Origin: Roridomyces roridus
Lineage: Eukaryota; Basidiomycota; Agaricomycetes; Agaricales; Mycenaceae
Direction: 5' to 3'
Length of the DNA: 64,000 nucleotides
NCBI GenBank assembly: GCA_029378245.1
Contig: JARKIF010000004.1
Location: 2,356,001-2,420,000 of the forward strand
The notes below the pieces were generated by a model, which worked only from the letters and a program-made list of their open reading frames with translations, was not told the origin of the DNA and made no database searches. Below, in pieces: positions 10,447-20,997 of the stretch (positions are counted from its first letter, which is position 1; each line of letters opens with the position of its first letter). Made by a program: the position numbers and the translations under genes.

Positions 10447-12248
10447 ATGTTTCGCAACGATTCTGGGGACAGTGTCGAGTCCCCCTTTGCCTCGGCACTT
10501 AACACGCCCTCCGATGAGAAACCCCTCCACTTTGAATCGCTCGACGGAAAGCTCCTCGCCATGGGTGATATGGGCGATAAGAGTAGTCCTCGTCGCGTCG
10601 CGCTGTCGCGTGGGTTCTCCAAGGCGTTGATAGACGCGAAGAATAGCGTGCGTCTTGCCTCCCTATCCCTTCTTCACAGACTCAGTGGTGACTCAGGCTC
10701 CTCCTACTGCCGTTCCACTGCGCCTCACCGAGCGTGTGCGTCGTTCGTTTCCTGCAGCTGCGACGATCTTGACATCTTTCCGCAGGTCTACCCTGGCGGC
10801 GCACCAAACCTCTCTCTTGCACTCCCCGAGCCCTCGACCAGCCTTATTTCATCCGTAAACGACGATAAACATGACCTCTTCGATCTCCCTCCGCGTCCCA
10901 ACACGCCAGAACCTACCCTTTTCAACACATACACCGCAAACTCTCCGCAGAATGTAAACAAGATGGTTTGTACCCTACACGCGATTTCGAACGCGCGAAA
11001 TAACCCTGCGATCAGACTCCCCGCCAATGCCCTCCGATGCGCCGCGACATCTTCTCTCCTCCGTCCACGAGCACCGCGATCATGGGCGAGCACGACGCAG
11101 ACGATGAGGCCGATTCCGATTCCTTTTCTGGGCCAACTACATCGTCGGACTTGACGCCTCGTGCGCACTCGACGCTGCGTCATCGCAAGGTGCGTTTCTG
11201 GTTACTTTTGAATTCGTCCCTTGCTGACCTCCGTCCTTAGGCCTTTTATCGCCACTCGAATGAGAGCACGGCCAGTATTTCGACTGTCGGCGATCCCGAG
11301 CCCGAGTCTGAGCCTGCCCCCGAACCGGAGAGCGTTCCCGGCCAGAGTACGACCGATCTCGCCGCAGCTCACGACGAGATCGAGGCTATACATGCTGAGA
11401 TTGACACTCTACTCGACGAGGCAGAATACGCATACGACGCGCCCGTCCTCCCAGCGCTCAGCCCCCTGCTCCCACTTCAAATCGTCCTGTTCCCCGTCTA
11501 TTGCTTGGTCGTCGGTGCTGCAATCGTCTTGGCACCCGAGTATCTGGAGGCGGTGGCGTTCCCTGGTTCCGCTCTTGATTTCTCCATGTCTCTCCGCATC
11601 CAACGCATCTTTTGCCGTATTCTTTCTACGATCCTCCCCATTCGCGCCCCATCCACGCCGATCCGCGCCTTTGAGCACTGGGCGTCCGTCGCGCATCTAC
11701 ACGTATTCGTCTTTCTCGCGACGCTCTTGTTCTTTGGCGTCTACGTCCACTTTGCGGCGGGCGTCCTGATTGGGGTTGGGTGTGCGGTGCAATGCTCGCG
11801 TGCGTGGGGTGCATATGTGTTTGAAGTTTTCAGCAAGGAGAAGGAGCGGACGAGGAGGGGTGAGGTTTGGGTTGATGGGGATGGGAAGGATGTTGTGGAG
11901 GTCGAGGTTTTGGAGGAGGTTTGGCCGCTGGGTGTTGAGGGTGTTGGTGGAGTGAGGAGGATGTTGTGGACTGTTTTGTTTTGTGAGGGGTGTGGGGTTG
12001 GGGATGGGGATGAGGTGCGGTTTGTTCCTGATTCTGTTGAAGGTGAGGAGGAGGAGAAGGAAGGCAAGAAGGAGAAGTGGAGAGGCAAGGGAAAGTATGT
12101 GCTTGTGAAGCGCAAAAGGTTTGAGGGCAAGGGGGAGGTGCTTGTGCGTGGTGGAGCCGAGTTAGTTGGGGAGGGGGAGAGTGAGAGTGAGTATGAGGGC
12201 GGTGAGGGAAGTGGGGATGGGGATGCTGATGGGGAGGAGGGGTGGTAG
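10447..12248 (+). CDS. Uncharacterised protein with two membrane segments and charged tail
   Basis: Best model: exon 10447 to about 10650, 10680-10795, 10842-10965, 11016-11189 and 11241-12248. The first intron is short and its donor uncertain. The N-terminal half is polar and Ser/Pro-rich (SPRRVALSRGF, DLPPRPNTPEP, DPEPESEPAPEPES). In the last exon two hydrophobic stretches, around LQIVLFPVYCLVVGAAIVL and HVFVFLATLLFFGVYVHF, look like membrane helices. The C-terminus is strongly charged: a Lys-rich part (EGKKEKWRGKGK) followed by a Glu/Gly/Ser-rich acidic end. No family recognised. Divergent from the gene at 9605-10207. Confidence 0.55.
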
Positions 12249-12309
12249 GCGATGGAATTGAACTGTACTCGGATTGGATTGTACCGCGTAGATTAGATTG
12301 TAGATTGTA

Positions 12310-12354
12310 GACTTTTTGTATGTACTGGCTTGGATAGTGTAGCGCGAAATGAAA
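12310..12354 (+). repeat. Direct repeat, copy 1
   Basis: About 45 bp containing CTGGCTTGGATAGTGTAGCG, just 3' of the membrane-protein gene, is repeated with few mismatches at 12941-12985. Confidence 0.7.
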
Positions 12355-12544
12355 TTGTATGCAATATTGGGATTGAGAGGGCCGGCATGTTGAACGCGGA
12401 AAAAATGCAAACGAAGTGAAGTTACTCGCAAGCCCCTCAGACATCCTCTGTGTCCGTGTGACTCCGCACGCGCCGTATGCTAAGTATCTTCTGACGTGCC
12501 GATTCAAGGTTGCACGCCATCAATGGTACTCGTAATTTCGTATC

Positions 12545-12609
12545 CCGTTCGACTCGGGTTCGAGCCCTCCAGGCTTCGTGCGATAAAGCTTTTTCTCCAA
12601 GTTTTTTTC
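12545..12609 (+). repeat. tRNA-derived (Pol III) repeat fragment
   Basis: Carries the T-arm/B-box core CCGTTCGACTCGGG followed by T runs (12591-12595 and 12602-12608) that could act as Pol III terminators. Same family as many copies further right. Confidence 0.5.
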
Positions 12610-12940
12610 TGAGCCATTGAATGAGCGGCTCTTAAATCTGCGTGGTTGTCTGACACTAGATTCATTTGCCTCAGGTTTCCCGTACACCTCACACTCTCGC
12701 ACCCACGCAGAAGTTGCTCCCGGGGTTGCCGTCAAAGGTAGGTGGATTTTTCTTGCTTCCCTCGTCCCGTATTATTATACTGATCGATCCTAAAAAAGGG
12801 CCTGTTGGACTTGCCATGCCCTCTCTTTGCCTCTAATCACTCCGCCTCTTTCAGAGTGAGTATGCTCTCGTTGTGACTTTCCGCTGCGTACTCTCCATTT
12901 TATTGATATGGGTGTACTCGGATCGGAGATGATCATCGAA

Positions 12941-12985
12941 GACTCTTTGTATGTCCTGGCTTGGATAGTGTAGCGCAGAATGGAA
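12941..12985 (+). repeat. Direct repeat, copy 2
   Basis: Second copy of the 12310-12354 repeat, 631 bp downstream. Together they suggest a segmental duplication of the 3' flank or a dispersed repeat. Confidence 0.7.
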
Positions 12986-13319
12986 GTTTGGTTCGGGTTG
13001 GAAAAGGCCATCAAGGAGTTGGGTTGAATGGTTGAATAGAAATAGGCTCGGACCAGCCCTTTCTTGCTGAAAACCCCTTGGTACTCATTCCTCCCCCCGC
13101 GAAAGTACCAACGAGGGCCGGCTCGAGTCCAGAATAAAAAAACCTGAACCAAAGGCGGATGTGCGGATTACGTACACAGAGATCAATGATCATATGATCC
13201 TGTGAATCAACTGTGAATGGTTCGGAAGACTCCGTTTGCTTCTTTTTTCTTCCTCCTTCGTGCCAGGACGAAAGTGCCCTCTGCTCGTCTCGTCCCCAAA
13301 ACAGCCCCAACAAGCCACG

Positions 13320-15017
13320 ATGTCCACTCCCTTGAAACGACTCGCGCGAGCCTGCCGTCCTAGTTCCAATACGCAGCCAGATCCGCCGACGCAAGCTCGC
13401 CCTCCCCCACCCAATAAGCACAGTGATAGAGGCGCTTGGAACGAATGGTTTGAGGAAGAGCTCGAGCGCAAGTATTCAGGGTTCACGCCTCCGACTGAAA
13501 AGCTGGATAAGCAAGCCGATCGCGAGAGCCAGTGCTGCCACGAGCATTGTGGCGGAGACATGGCCAGTCCTGATGTCTGCCAGATCCTCAATGAGCTCCT
13601 CCGCGAGGAGGCCGTTCTGGTCACCCTCGCGCACGAGCAGCTCGAGCATTGTAACTTTGAGGCTGATTGGAAAGCCTTGAGCGTCGAGAAGAAGAAGGAG
13701 ATCGTTCTGGAGGGTCTGTACCGTGGATCGTGCGCCTGTCCTCGAGACAGCAGTCGCTTGGACTGTCCGGAGCTCAGGATCGAAGGCCTCATCGGCGATG
13801 GCGAATATAATCTCATCAATTTGGTGCGGGGCTACATTCTACTCGGATCTCGGTCTTTGACTCTAGCATCTCTAGCTCAAGCAGATCCTTGCGCGCAGCC
13901 CCATCCGAAACCTTCCTTATCTTGAGATTTTCGAGTACGAGCATCCCGCCGTCGACCACCAATACAAATGCCCCCCGGACGCACCTGAAACCTTGAAGGC
14001 ATCGCTCAAAACGGCGGAGCTTTGTCGCACCTTTTGTATCGTATCGACTCTCATCGGCATCCTGCAGGCATACGTACGCCGCACTCTGATGCTCTTCTTT
14101 GCCTTGCTCACTAGGATATAGAAGACCGACTTCCCCGCCGACTCTTCTCCCAAACCTCGCGATGACGCTCCCAACGCACGCGAAGAAAAACAGTCTGCTG
14201 GAGCCAGCAAGTCCCCTGAAGTCGATTCCCTGCGATTCAAAGAATTGTTCGACAACTCGGAGCGGTGCAAGGCGTGTCGCAAAAAGTTGGATGACGATTT
14301 CAAGTGGTGCACTCGCTGCCAGGTTGTTCTCTATTGCAGCAGGTGCGTACTCTCCGTCGTCCACATGCATTCTAGATCGAACTGACTCGAACTAACAGCG
14401 AGTGCCAAGACCAAGACGCTCCAGCGCACAAGACAGTTTGCGAGAAGGAAAACTCCGACGATCCTGACTCCACTCCGACGTTCATCGGGTGTCCCGAACC
14501 GGCCAACGGTTATGTCAGATCCCCGGCTCTGTGGCGTCAAATTTGGCATCTCAGCAAGCCTGACTCGCTCCTCTCTCTATACCATGTAAGTTCCAAGCCT
14601 TGCATACCACAACCCCCATCGCTAAGTTACACATACAGTTCAACACCACGCCCGGACGTACGATCTCACTCGCATTCGACATCTCAAAGGGCGGTATGTT
14701 CCATCTACCACATCACCGGCCTTAATACTCACTTTCTTATAGACCCAATGTACTTCCTGATCGCCCGCAAACGCGCAATGACAACCGGCGACCTCTCAGC
14801 AGTCTACATGATGTGCGCCTTGGCCTGCGAACAGCTCGCTTCGGGACAGTCCGACCTCACGATCGAGCAGATTCGGATGCAGTTTGAAAAAGAGTACAAC
14901 GTCCTGTTGACGGTCAAGGGCTTTGAGCAGACTGGAGCGTATACCGATGAGGAGATTCGGTACGAGTTGATGTATCTTCTTGTGCGGCAGGCGGGTGCTG
15001 AGCAGCTTCACGGTTGA
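13320..15017 (+). CDS. MYND-type zinc-finger protein, copy 1
   Basis: Model join(13320..13823,13882..14073,14122..14342,14399..14585,14639..14693,14743..15017) gives 477 aa, all phases consistent. The MYND finger lies in exons 3-4: CKACRKK, then WCTRCQVVLYCS, SECQDQDAPAH and KTVCEK supply the Cys/His ligands. The N-terminal part has a Cys-rich stretch (CCHEHC, CACPRDSSRLDC) and a long helical region; the C-terminal part (FLIARKRAMTTGDLSAVYMM) is shared with the paralog. MYND domains bind proline-rich partners, so a regulatory or adaptor role is inferred only. A frameshifted inverted paralog lies at 26465-28209; similarity extends into the 5' flank, including the GATCATATGATC palindrome. Confidence 0.8.
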
Positions 15018-15556
15018 CTGCTCTTTTCTGCTCACTGATCTTACTGTATCTTGCAATTCTTCTTGTTGTATATATGTAGGCCAGATGTATTGCTGCCTCA
15101 GCCTGCAATTTCACCAAATTGTCCAAGTCAAGTTGATCTTTTGTCATGCACATACTGTGTCCGCCCCAGGAACTAGTGGCGCGCATTGCCCATCGGTACA
15201 GCAGCTCTACAGCTGGAGTAACCACGTGATGCGTAACCGGCACGGACTCGGCATGTTGATATCTTCAAGATATCCCACAACGTCCTTCAACTCGCAAAAT
15301 CCAAGATCCAGGGGATCCAGTTTATATTGACCCAGATATAATTATTGATCGAGAACACAATTTCTTCCGCTTCATCTCACATGACCACACCAACAGGGAG
15401 ATCCAGATCAGGATGAATAGCAGCTAATCCTTTCCTGATTTATCCTCCAGTGAGTCCTCATAATGGATGGTCTGTTCTGTTTCCACGTTTATTTGGATGT
15501 CCTGATGGTCCCTGTCAGATTCTGTGGATACCGAACAGGGAAGCTTACCCTTGGCG
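15018..15556. other. Intergenic between converging genes
   Basis: Contains the 3' flanks of the MYND gene and the minus-strand DUF6534 gene. No further feature seen. Confidence 0.5.
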
Positions 15557-17508
15557 TCACCTTTGGAATTGCTTCCACCTGCGGCACAAAGATCAGTGTC
15601 CAGTCAGTAGGCTCAGTGAGAAGATTACCCTGAATGGCATCGGATCTGCTGTCCGCCTCCGCGGCTCCATGAACAAGACAGGAGTGGCCTCTGCAACTTG
15701 AATGGTAGTTGCGAGGCCACTCAGTATGCTGTTCCTCATATTCAACCTATGTATGTGAAATGAATGCATGTTTTGTGTTGTCAGAGATCTGGTCCGCTCA
15801 CGTTGTGAAGAATGAATTTGCGTAGACTGTTATATGTGTCAGCTGCTTGGACAGATCAGAAAAAGGAAAACCGTACGCTTTGCGGGGAGGAAATATATTC
15901 CCAGGAAAATAAAATTTGTGGGCATGGTGATCCACTGCAAACAAGTTGAGATTTAGGTAGGCATAGAAGGGTCGGTGCAATTTAACACAAACACAGAGCA
16001 TGGAAGCGATTGAAGCAAGACTCAATAGGAGTCGCATCAGCTGGGGATCTATTCAACAGCTTTTTCCCGCCTACTTACGCTGTGATGGACCCTGGAATGG
16101 GGATGAAGTGCAAACTTCAGCAGTGGCGTCAAAATATGTACCTGTTTCCAGTCCATAGATGATTAATTTCTCAACAACATGATTGAATCTATGAAAGGAA
16201 CAATCAATAAATGAACCATGATGAGTTCAGCTTACCGGCTGCCCATTGAGCGTTGCTTCAAAAGAAGGTGGACCAGCACGGCTGCTGTAACAATGTCCAG
16301 AGTTGCAGAAGTGGCCAATGCCACAGTCAATAGCCACTTTGCAAATGAGAATCATTCATCGGTTGGGGGAAACTACACACAGCCTCCTTGGCCTTCAACA
16401 CAGAAAGGTGTGGTATCTGGAACCTTGATGTGGGTTCAGTACTCAGTAATGGATTTATAATATGTCCAAGCAGATGAAACATACATCCTTGCTGCTGTCG
16501 CTTTGACAGAGTCTGCTTCAGAGCTTGAACAGGCGGCAAAGGTATTTATGGAACTTACTTGTTCCCAGAGCTTGAAATTTTTCAATGAGTGAAGACAGTC
16601 ATACGACAAAGTGCCGGGATTCACCTAATCGTGCAAAGAGGAGGAATCCCTAACAAATAGTTAGTATATTTTCCGGTGATACAGAGCACTGATACATACA
16701 ATTGGGGCAGTCATGAGCATACTGCCCCTGCTGAGCATGAAGATTCTATATGCATGGAACCTTACCAAGATCTCAGCCTTTGTGCACACCAGGAAGAGCT
16801 CAGGTGTCCTCACGAGTCAACCAGTACAGTGATGAAGGTCTGGTTACGGTTAGGTTGATGGAGAAGGGAAGTTCTGGCACCGCAATGCTTACTGTTGATA
16901 ACGTGGATAACTGCCACTGTTCAGCGCGAATGAAAAACACCGGGCATCTGCAATTTCAACACACCGGGATGCCCCTGCAATAAGGCTGTTCAGAGGATGT
17001 TAGAAAATAGAGGAAGAATCTTGCCATGGTAGTACATCCACTTTTTCCAATTCCCCGTAGTTGTGGATCAAGTAGGTCCAAATGGCCGACCAAATCACTG
17101 CAGTATGGAGGCTGTCCAGAACCCTGTTTTTTCATACTTAGCTCTGAGTGAGTAGAGTGACCTACATGATAATCGTACCAGATAACAGCAGCCTGAGAGA
17201 TTCAGAATACACCACCCAAGGGTGAAAGTAAGCTCACCAATAGCTTGATTCCACGAGCGTCTCGAACATAATTCTTGATATAATAGATTCCCTGAGCAAA
17301 AGGAAAAGATGGTCTTGAGAAATGTTCACAAGAAGTATGTCAGATAAAAAAAGTACTTGGAGGCTACCCATTCCCCAGATACTGCGGGGGGAAAAATTGA
17401 GTCAGGAGGCGGAGGCAACCAGGCAACGCACGCGGTGGCGAAGAATGCCCCGATGAGTATTGCGCCAAATGTCTTTGGAATAGAGGGAAGAGATGCGGGC
17501 TCAGACAT
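15557..17508 (-). CDS. DUF6534-type multi-pass membrane protein
   Basis: Start at 17508 (MSEPASLPSIPKTFGAILIG). About ten short introns separate small exons that keep the DUF6534 order: FGAILIGAFFATA; KNYVRDARGIKLL; AVIWVLDSLHTAVIW and TYLIHNYG; YRIFMLSRGSM; VALATSATLDIVTAAVLVHL; NHVVEKLIIYGLETG; SLASIASMLC; ITMPTNFIFLGIYFLP; and YANSFFTT with LNMRNS. These correspond to the seven-helix layout of this Agaricomycete family, which is expanded in mushrooms and has no established function; a receptor-like role is often guessed. The exact exon ends in the 16.5-17.0 kb part and the last exon are uncertain. No obvious inactivating lesion was found. Confidence 0.75.
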
Positions 17509-19355
17509 GTCTGTAGCTAAGTGACTGTTCTTGAGAAGTGGTGTATTTAACTTGTTCTTGAAAGGCTGAGGTGGGAAACTAGAAGTACACTCGCCTGCGG
17601 TGAGTCAGGATTGGTCGTTCTCCGCAGTTGGACATATACCTTTTGTGGCACATCTTTCTGATAATCACGGAGATGAACACCGGGCTCGAAGGGAATTTTA
17701 CTCATACAACAGCCTGCGGTGAGAACAGAGAGCCGGCACACGATCTCAAGTGAGGTGGGTTTGCTGTTGCACGCTGACAGTCCTGGTAAGTACCAAGTCT
17801 TGGGTGATTGATTCCCGCCGTGGCCATGCTCTAGATGACGATAAACCGTACGATTCCATCCAATCCTGATCGGTCTAAGGATCCCTGGGAATATCAGATG
17901 CACTCAGATGCATCGATGAACCATTCAATTTTGATTCAATTCTGATCTTGGCCTGGGGCGGAATCAGAATGATCGGCGAGCCGCAAGCGACCTCGCAATT
18001 GGCAAGATTCAGGCACCATTCAAACTCCGAAGGGAGCTGGTCAATTCCGAGCGACTGGTCTGTTGGGATCCATACTTACCTACCAGGTTGGCCTATCCTT
18101 GGCCTATGCCGTCGTTGCAACTGCCACAGCGTGTTGGCGACAGGGCTTCTTCCTGCATTTGTTCTCAGACTCTTAGTGGTGTCTCTCTGCATATGTACTT
18201 GTAGAGCCCGTGAACCATAAGCTTAGTATACGGTTTCAATCACCACCACAGGACAAGACGTACATGTTCACCGTCCAGTGTCCACGCAGCAATCAGATCA
18301 GACTGGGCCACCAAACGGTAGAAATCATCAGAGAGAACATACATATATCAGAAAGTTCACGCAATTTCGGTGAACTCGCTGAACTCGGTGATTCAGATCA
18401 TACCGACACCGAAATGAAACATTCTGATCCGGCGGCATGCGATCGTGGTCCGATGCCGTGTGATATTTCGCAATTGCCGGCATCGTAGCCGGCACATCTC
18501 CGATGACGCATCCGAACCCCAAAACATCTGCGGGAGCCAAGCGGGAGCTATTCGAAATTGTGTTGTTCAACCTCAACATTTGGAATTCCGCCCCTCTCTG
18601 CCAATTGTGACTGGTGAGTACTACCACGGATGCGATGACTTCCCGCTCTTTCCCACCCCGCCCAAGAAGCATCAAGCCGCTGGAGATATGACTTCAGATA
18701 TGAGGAAGTTGGACAGTCTGCTGTAGAATCACAGAGATCGGGAGGACAGCATGGGAGGCAGACAAATCAATTTCTGATCGGCGTGCCCCTGGGCAGCAGA
18801 ATTAGTTGTGCTCAGAGAGAAATCACAACCACCGTTTGATCACTTCTAGCTAGTAGGGTAGCCGCCGTACTTGTGTAGTAGATACTACCCGAGAAGAGCG
18901 TACAGGGTCCCTCGCCCCTCAAGAAAGATTACCCAAGCAGGAGCTGCTGCAGGACGTAACCCTCCGACTCATGCCAAAGTGATCTAAGCAAGTCTACTTA
19001 GCCGGAGCGGCATCTCAACTTTTCCACAGGTAGAGCGCAAGGCCGGATTCTCGTGCTGGTTATGATTCTGATTTGGATGGTTTGAGGATGGTCAAACACC
19101 GGGAGGCGAACGAACGCAAGTCAACGGGACATGAAATCTTTTCAGAAAGATGTGGTTGGCGATTGGTTGGCGTTTCGTCCAGAAACTCCGGCCATTACTC
19201 ATCAGAGCTGGCGGGCAAAATGTTCCCAAGGTTGTGAATCTTTGAGACTTGCCGTTGTTCTATTCTTGTTCCGTCCCTATCATATCAGGGGTTCGTTCAG
19301 CCGTCCCAAGCATTCAAATATCGTTGTTGAGATACTGCCTTGGTACACATCTTTG
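17509..19355. other. No gene assigned
   Basis: Open segments such as 17547-17903 (minus) and 17948-18220 (plus) give low-complexity or unrecognisable peptides with no splice support. The right end should hold the alpha/beta-hydrolase promoter. Confidence 0.4.
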
Positions 19356-20722
19356 ATGCCTCCTCCACTGTACCAGGGGTCAATGCCTCCCCTGCACCAG
19401 AGATCGCCGCCTCCTCTACACCAGAGCTCCTCTGTCATTTTCAATCCCGGGCCAGACAAGAATGCACTCAAAGTTGCAGCCAGACGTTATCTTCCGCAGA
19501 TCAGCGATCCCGACGGCTTCACTCTTCTATGTGTGCACGGTTCTGGAGGACGTAAGTCCATGCCCCACAAATGCTTGAGCAGAAACTAATATCCTTCCTC
19601 CCTCAACACAAGACAAAGAACAATGGGAACCGACCCTTCAACAGATGTTCGCGAAGTACAACTTAGGTCAGTTCAGTATCCGCGAAGTCTGGGCTGTCGA
19701 CTGGCAAAGTCACGGGGAGGCGGGGCGCATCAATGCTTCCAAGCTTGCGAATCGCGGACCCGTTTGTGAGTCCGAATTTTGAATAGAATTACCTGGATTC
19801 ACCACTCCCGCAGCCACGGTCGAATGGGCATATGCCATTGCAGCCTTTCTTCGGTCGGAGCAGCTCCGCGGGCATCGCATAGTCGGGATAGGTCAATGCT
19901 TGGGATCCTCTGCACTGTCAGTTCCGCCCATTGCGCTTCACTTCACCTCTTTATTTCTACACAGAATCCTAGCAACACGACACTTTCTCCCTCACAATAT
20001 CCCTTTGATCGGAATCATTATGGTCGAGGCCATCATGCTCAGCAGGGATTACTACCGACACGGCTGGCAGGAGCGCCACAAGGCGCTTGATGCAGCTATC
20101 ACACTTGTGCAAGGGCTAGAAACCAGTTGGCCCACGCGCGGAGCCGCGTTCAATTACATGCTGCACAATGTCCCATGGAAAGGCTGGGACCGGCGTGTCC
20201 TGAGTGTTTATGTTGTGAGGTTTCATTCGCTTCATCTCCAATGTCAATTAATGAGAACATAGAACCACGGCTTGCACGAGTCTTCGACCGGGGAAATTTA
20301 CTCCCTCAATGAACCAGAAATTAGTTCATATAAAGATATTCCTCCTCACATGGATGCCGTAGATCAGTACAGGCGAATCGCAGCGTATGTGCCCGTGCAT
20401 TTCATCTTCGGAGGCAGAAACCGATTCGCGTTTGTCCCTCATTTCCCTAAGAGAGAGGATCACTGATAACTTTCTTGTTCAGGTCACCTGAAGCACAACA
20501 ATCGATATTTGATCCAAAGTACAACATTCAAGCGTCGTCCATCCAGCGTGTGCGACATGCACGCCATTTGGTGTGTTACAAGGCCATCCTTCCATTGTCG
20601 ATTCACTCGTTTGAACTTTGCAGGTACTCCAGGAAAATCCCGATGGTTTGGCAGAAGCAATTTGCATTGCGTTAGAGAGAATCAACCAGGAGGTCGGCGC
20701 GAGTCGGAGGCCGAGACTGTGA
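19356..20722 (+). CDS. Alpha/beta hydrolase with apparent Cys nucleophile
   Basis: Model join(19356..19551,19613..19765,19814..20214,20263..20429,20483..20570,20624..20722) gives 367 aa. It matches a fungal alpha/beta-hydrolase family: LLCVHGSGGHKEQWEPTL forms the oxyanion-loop region, WAVDWQSHGEA follows, then the nucleophile elbow VGIGQCLGSSAL, a lid-like middle (WPTRGAAFNYM, NVPWKGWDRR), VPVHFIFGGRN and RHARHLVLQENPDG with the candidate catalytic His. Family members normally read GHSLG at the elbow; here it is GQCLG, so the nucleophile would be Cys as in dienelactone hydrolases. The usual acidic residue after GGRN also seems absent (GGRNRFAS). The N-terminus has a short PPLHQ-type tandem repeat. 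Substrate unknown; it could be active with altered chemistry or a degenerate copy. Confidence 0.75.
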
Positions 20723-20997
20723 GCTGTTCGACTCCTGGCGCATGGTTCCCTCAATGGAAATAAGTATGTATGTCACCCTCTCGACATTGTCGATCAATGC
20801 TCTCTTGTAAAATTTATGTAACATCCTCTGGTAAATGAATTCATATTATTTACATTGTCGGAGAATTGAGCGCGACAAAGCTCGAGAGGAGCTGTGACAG
20901 TAAGCAAGAATTACATGGAAGAGGGCACCTGGCAAATCGACATCGCGGTCAAGTATCGGTGACGACATTGAGTATTCAACAAGAAGATAACAAGACA

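Noticed and set aside
11830..12507. Minus-strand His/Pro-rich frame of about 225 aa
   Set aside because: It is antisense to the charged C-terminal tail of the plus-strand membrane protein and has low-complexity composition only.
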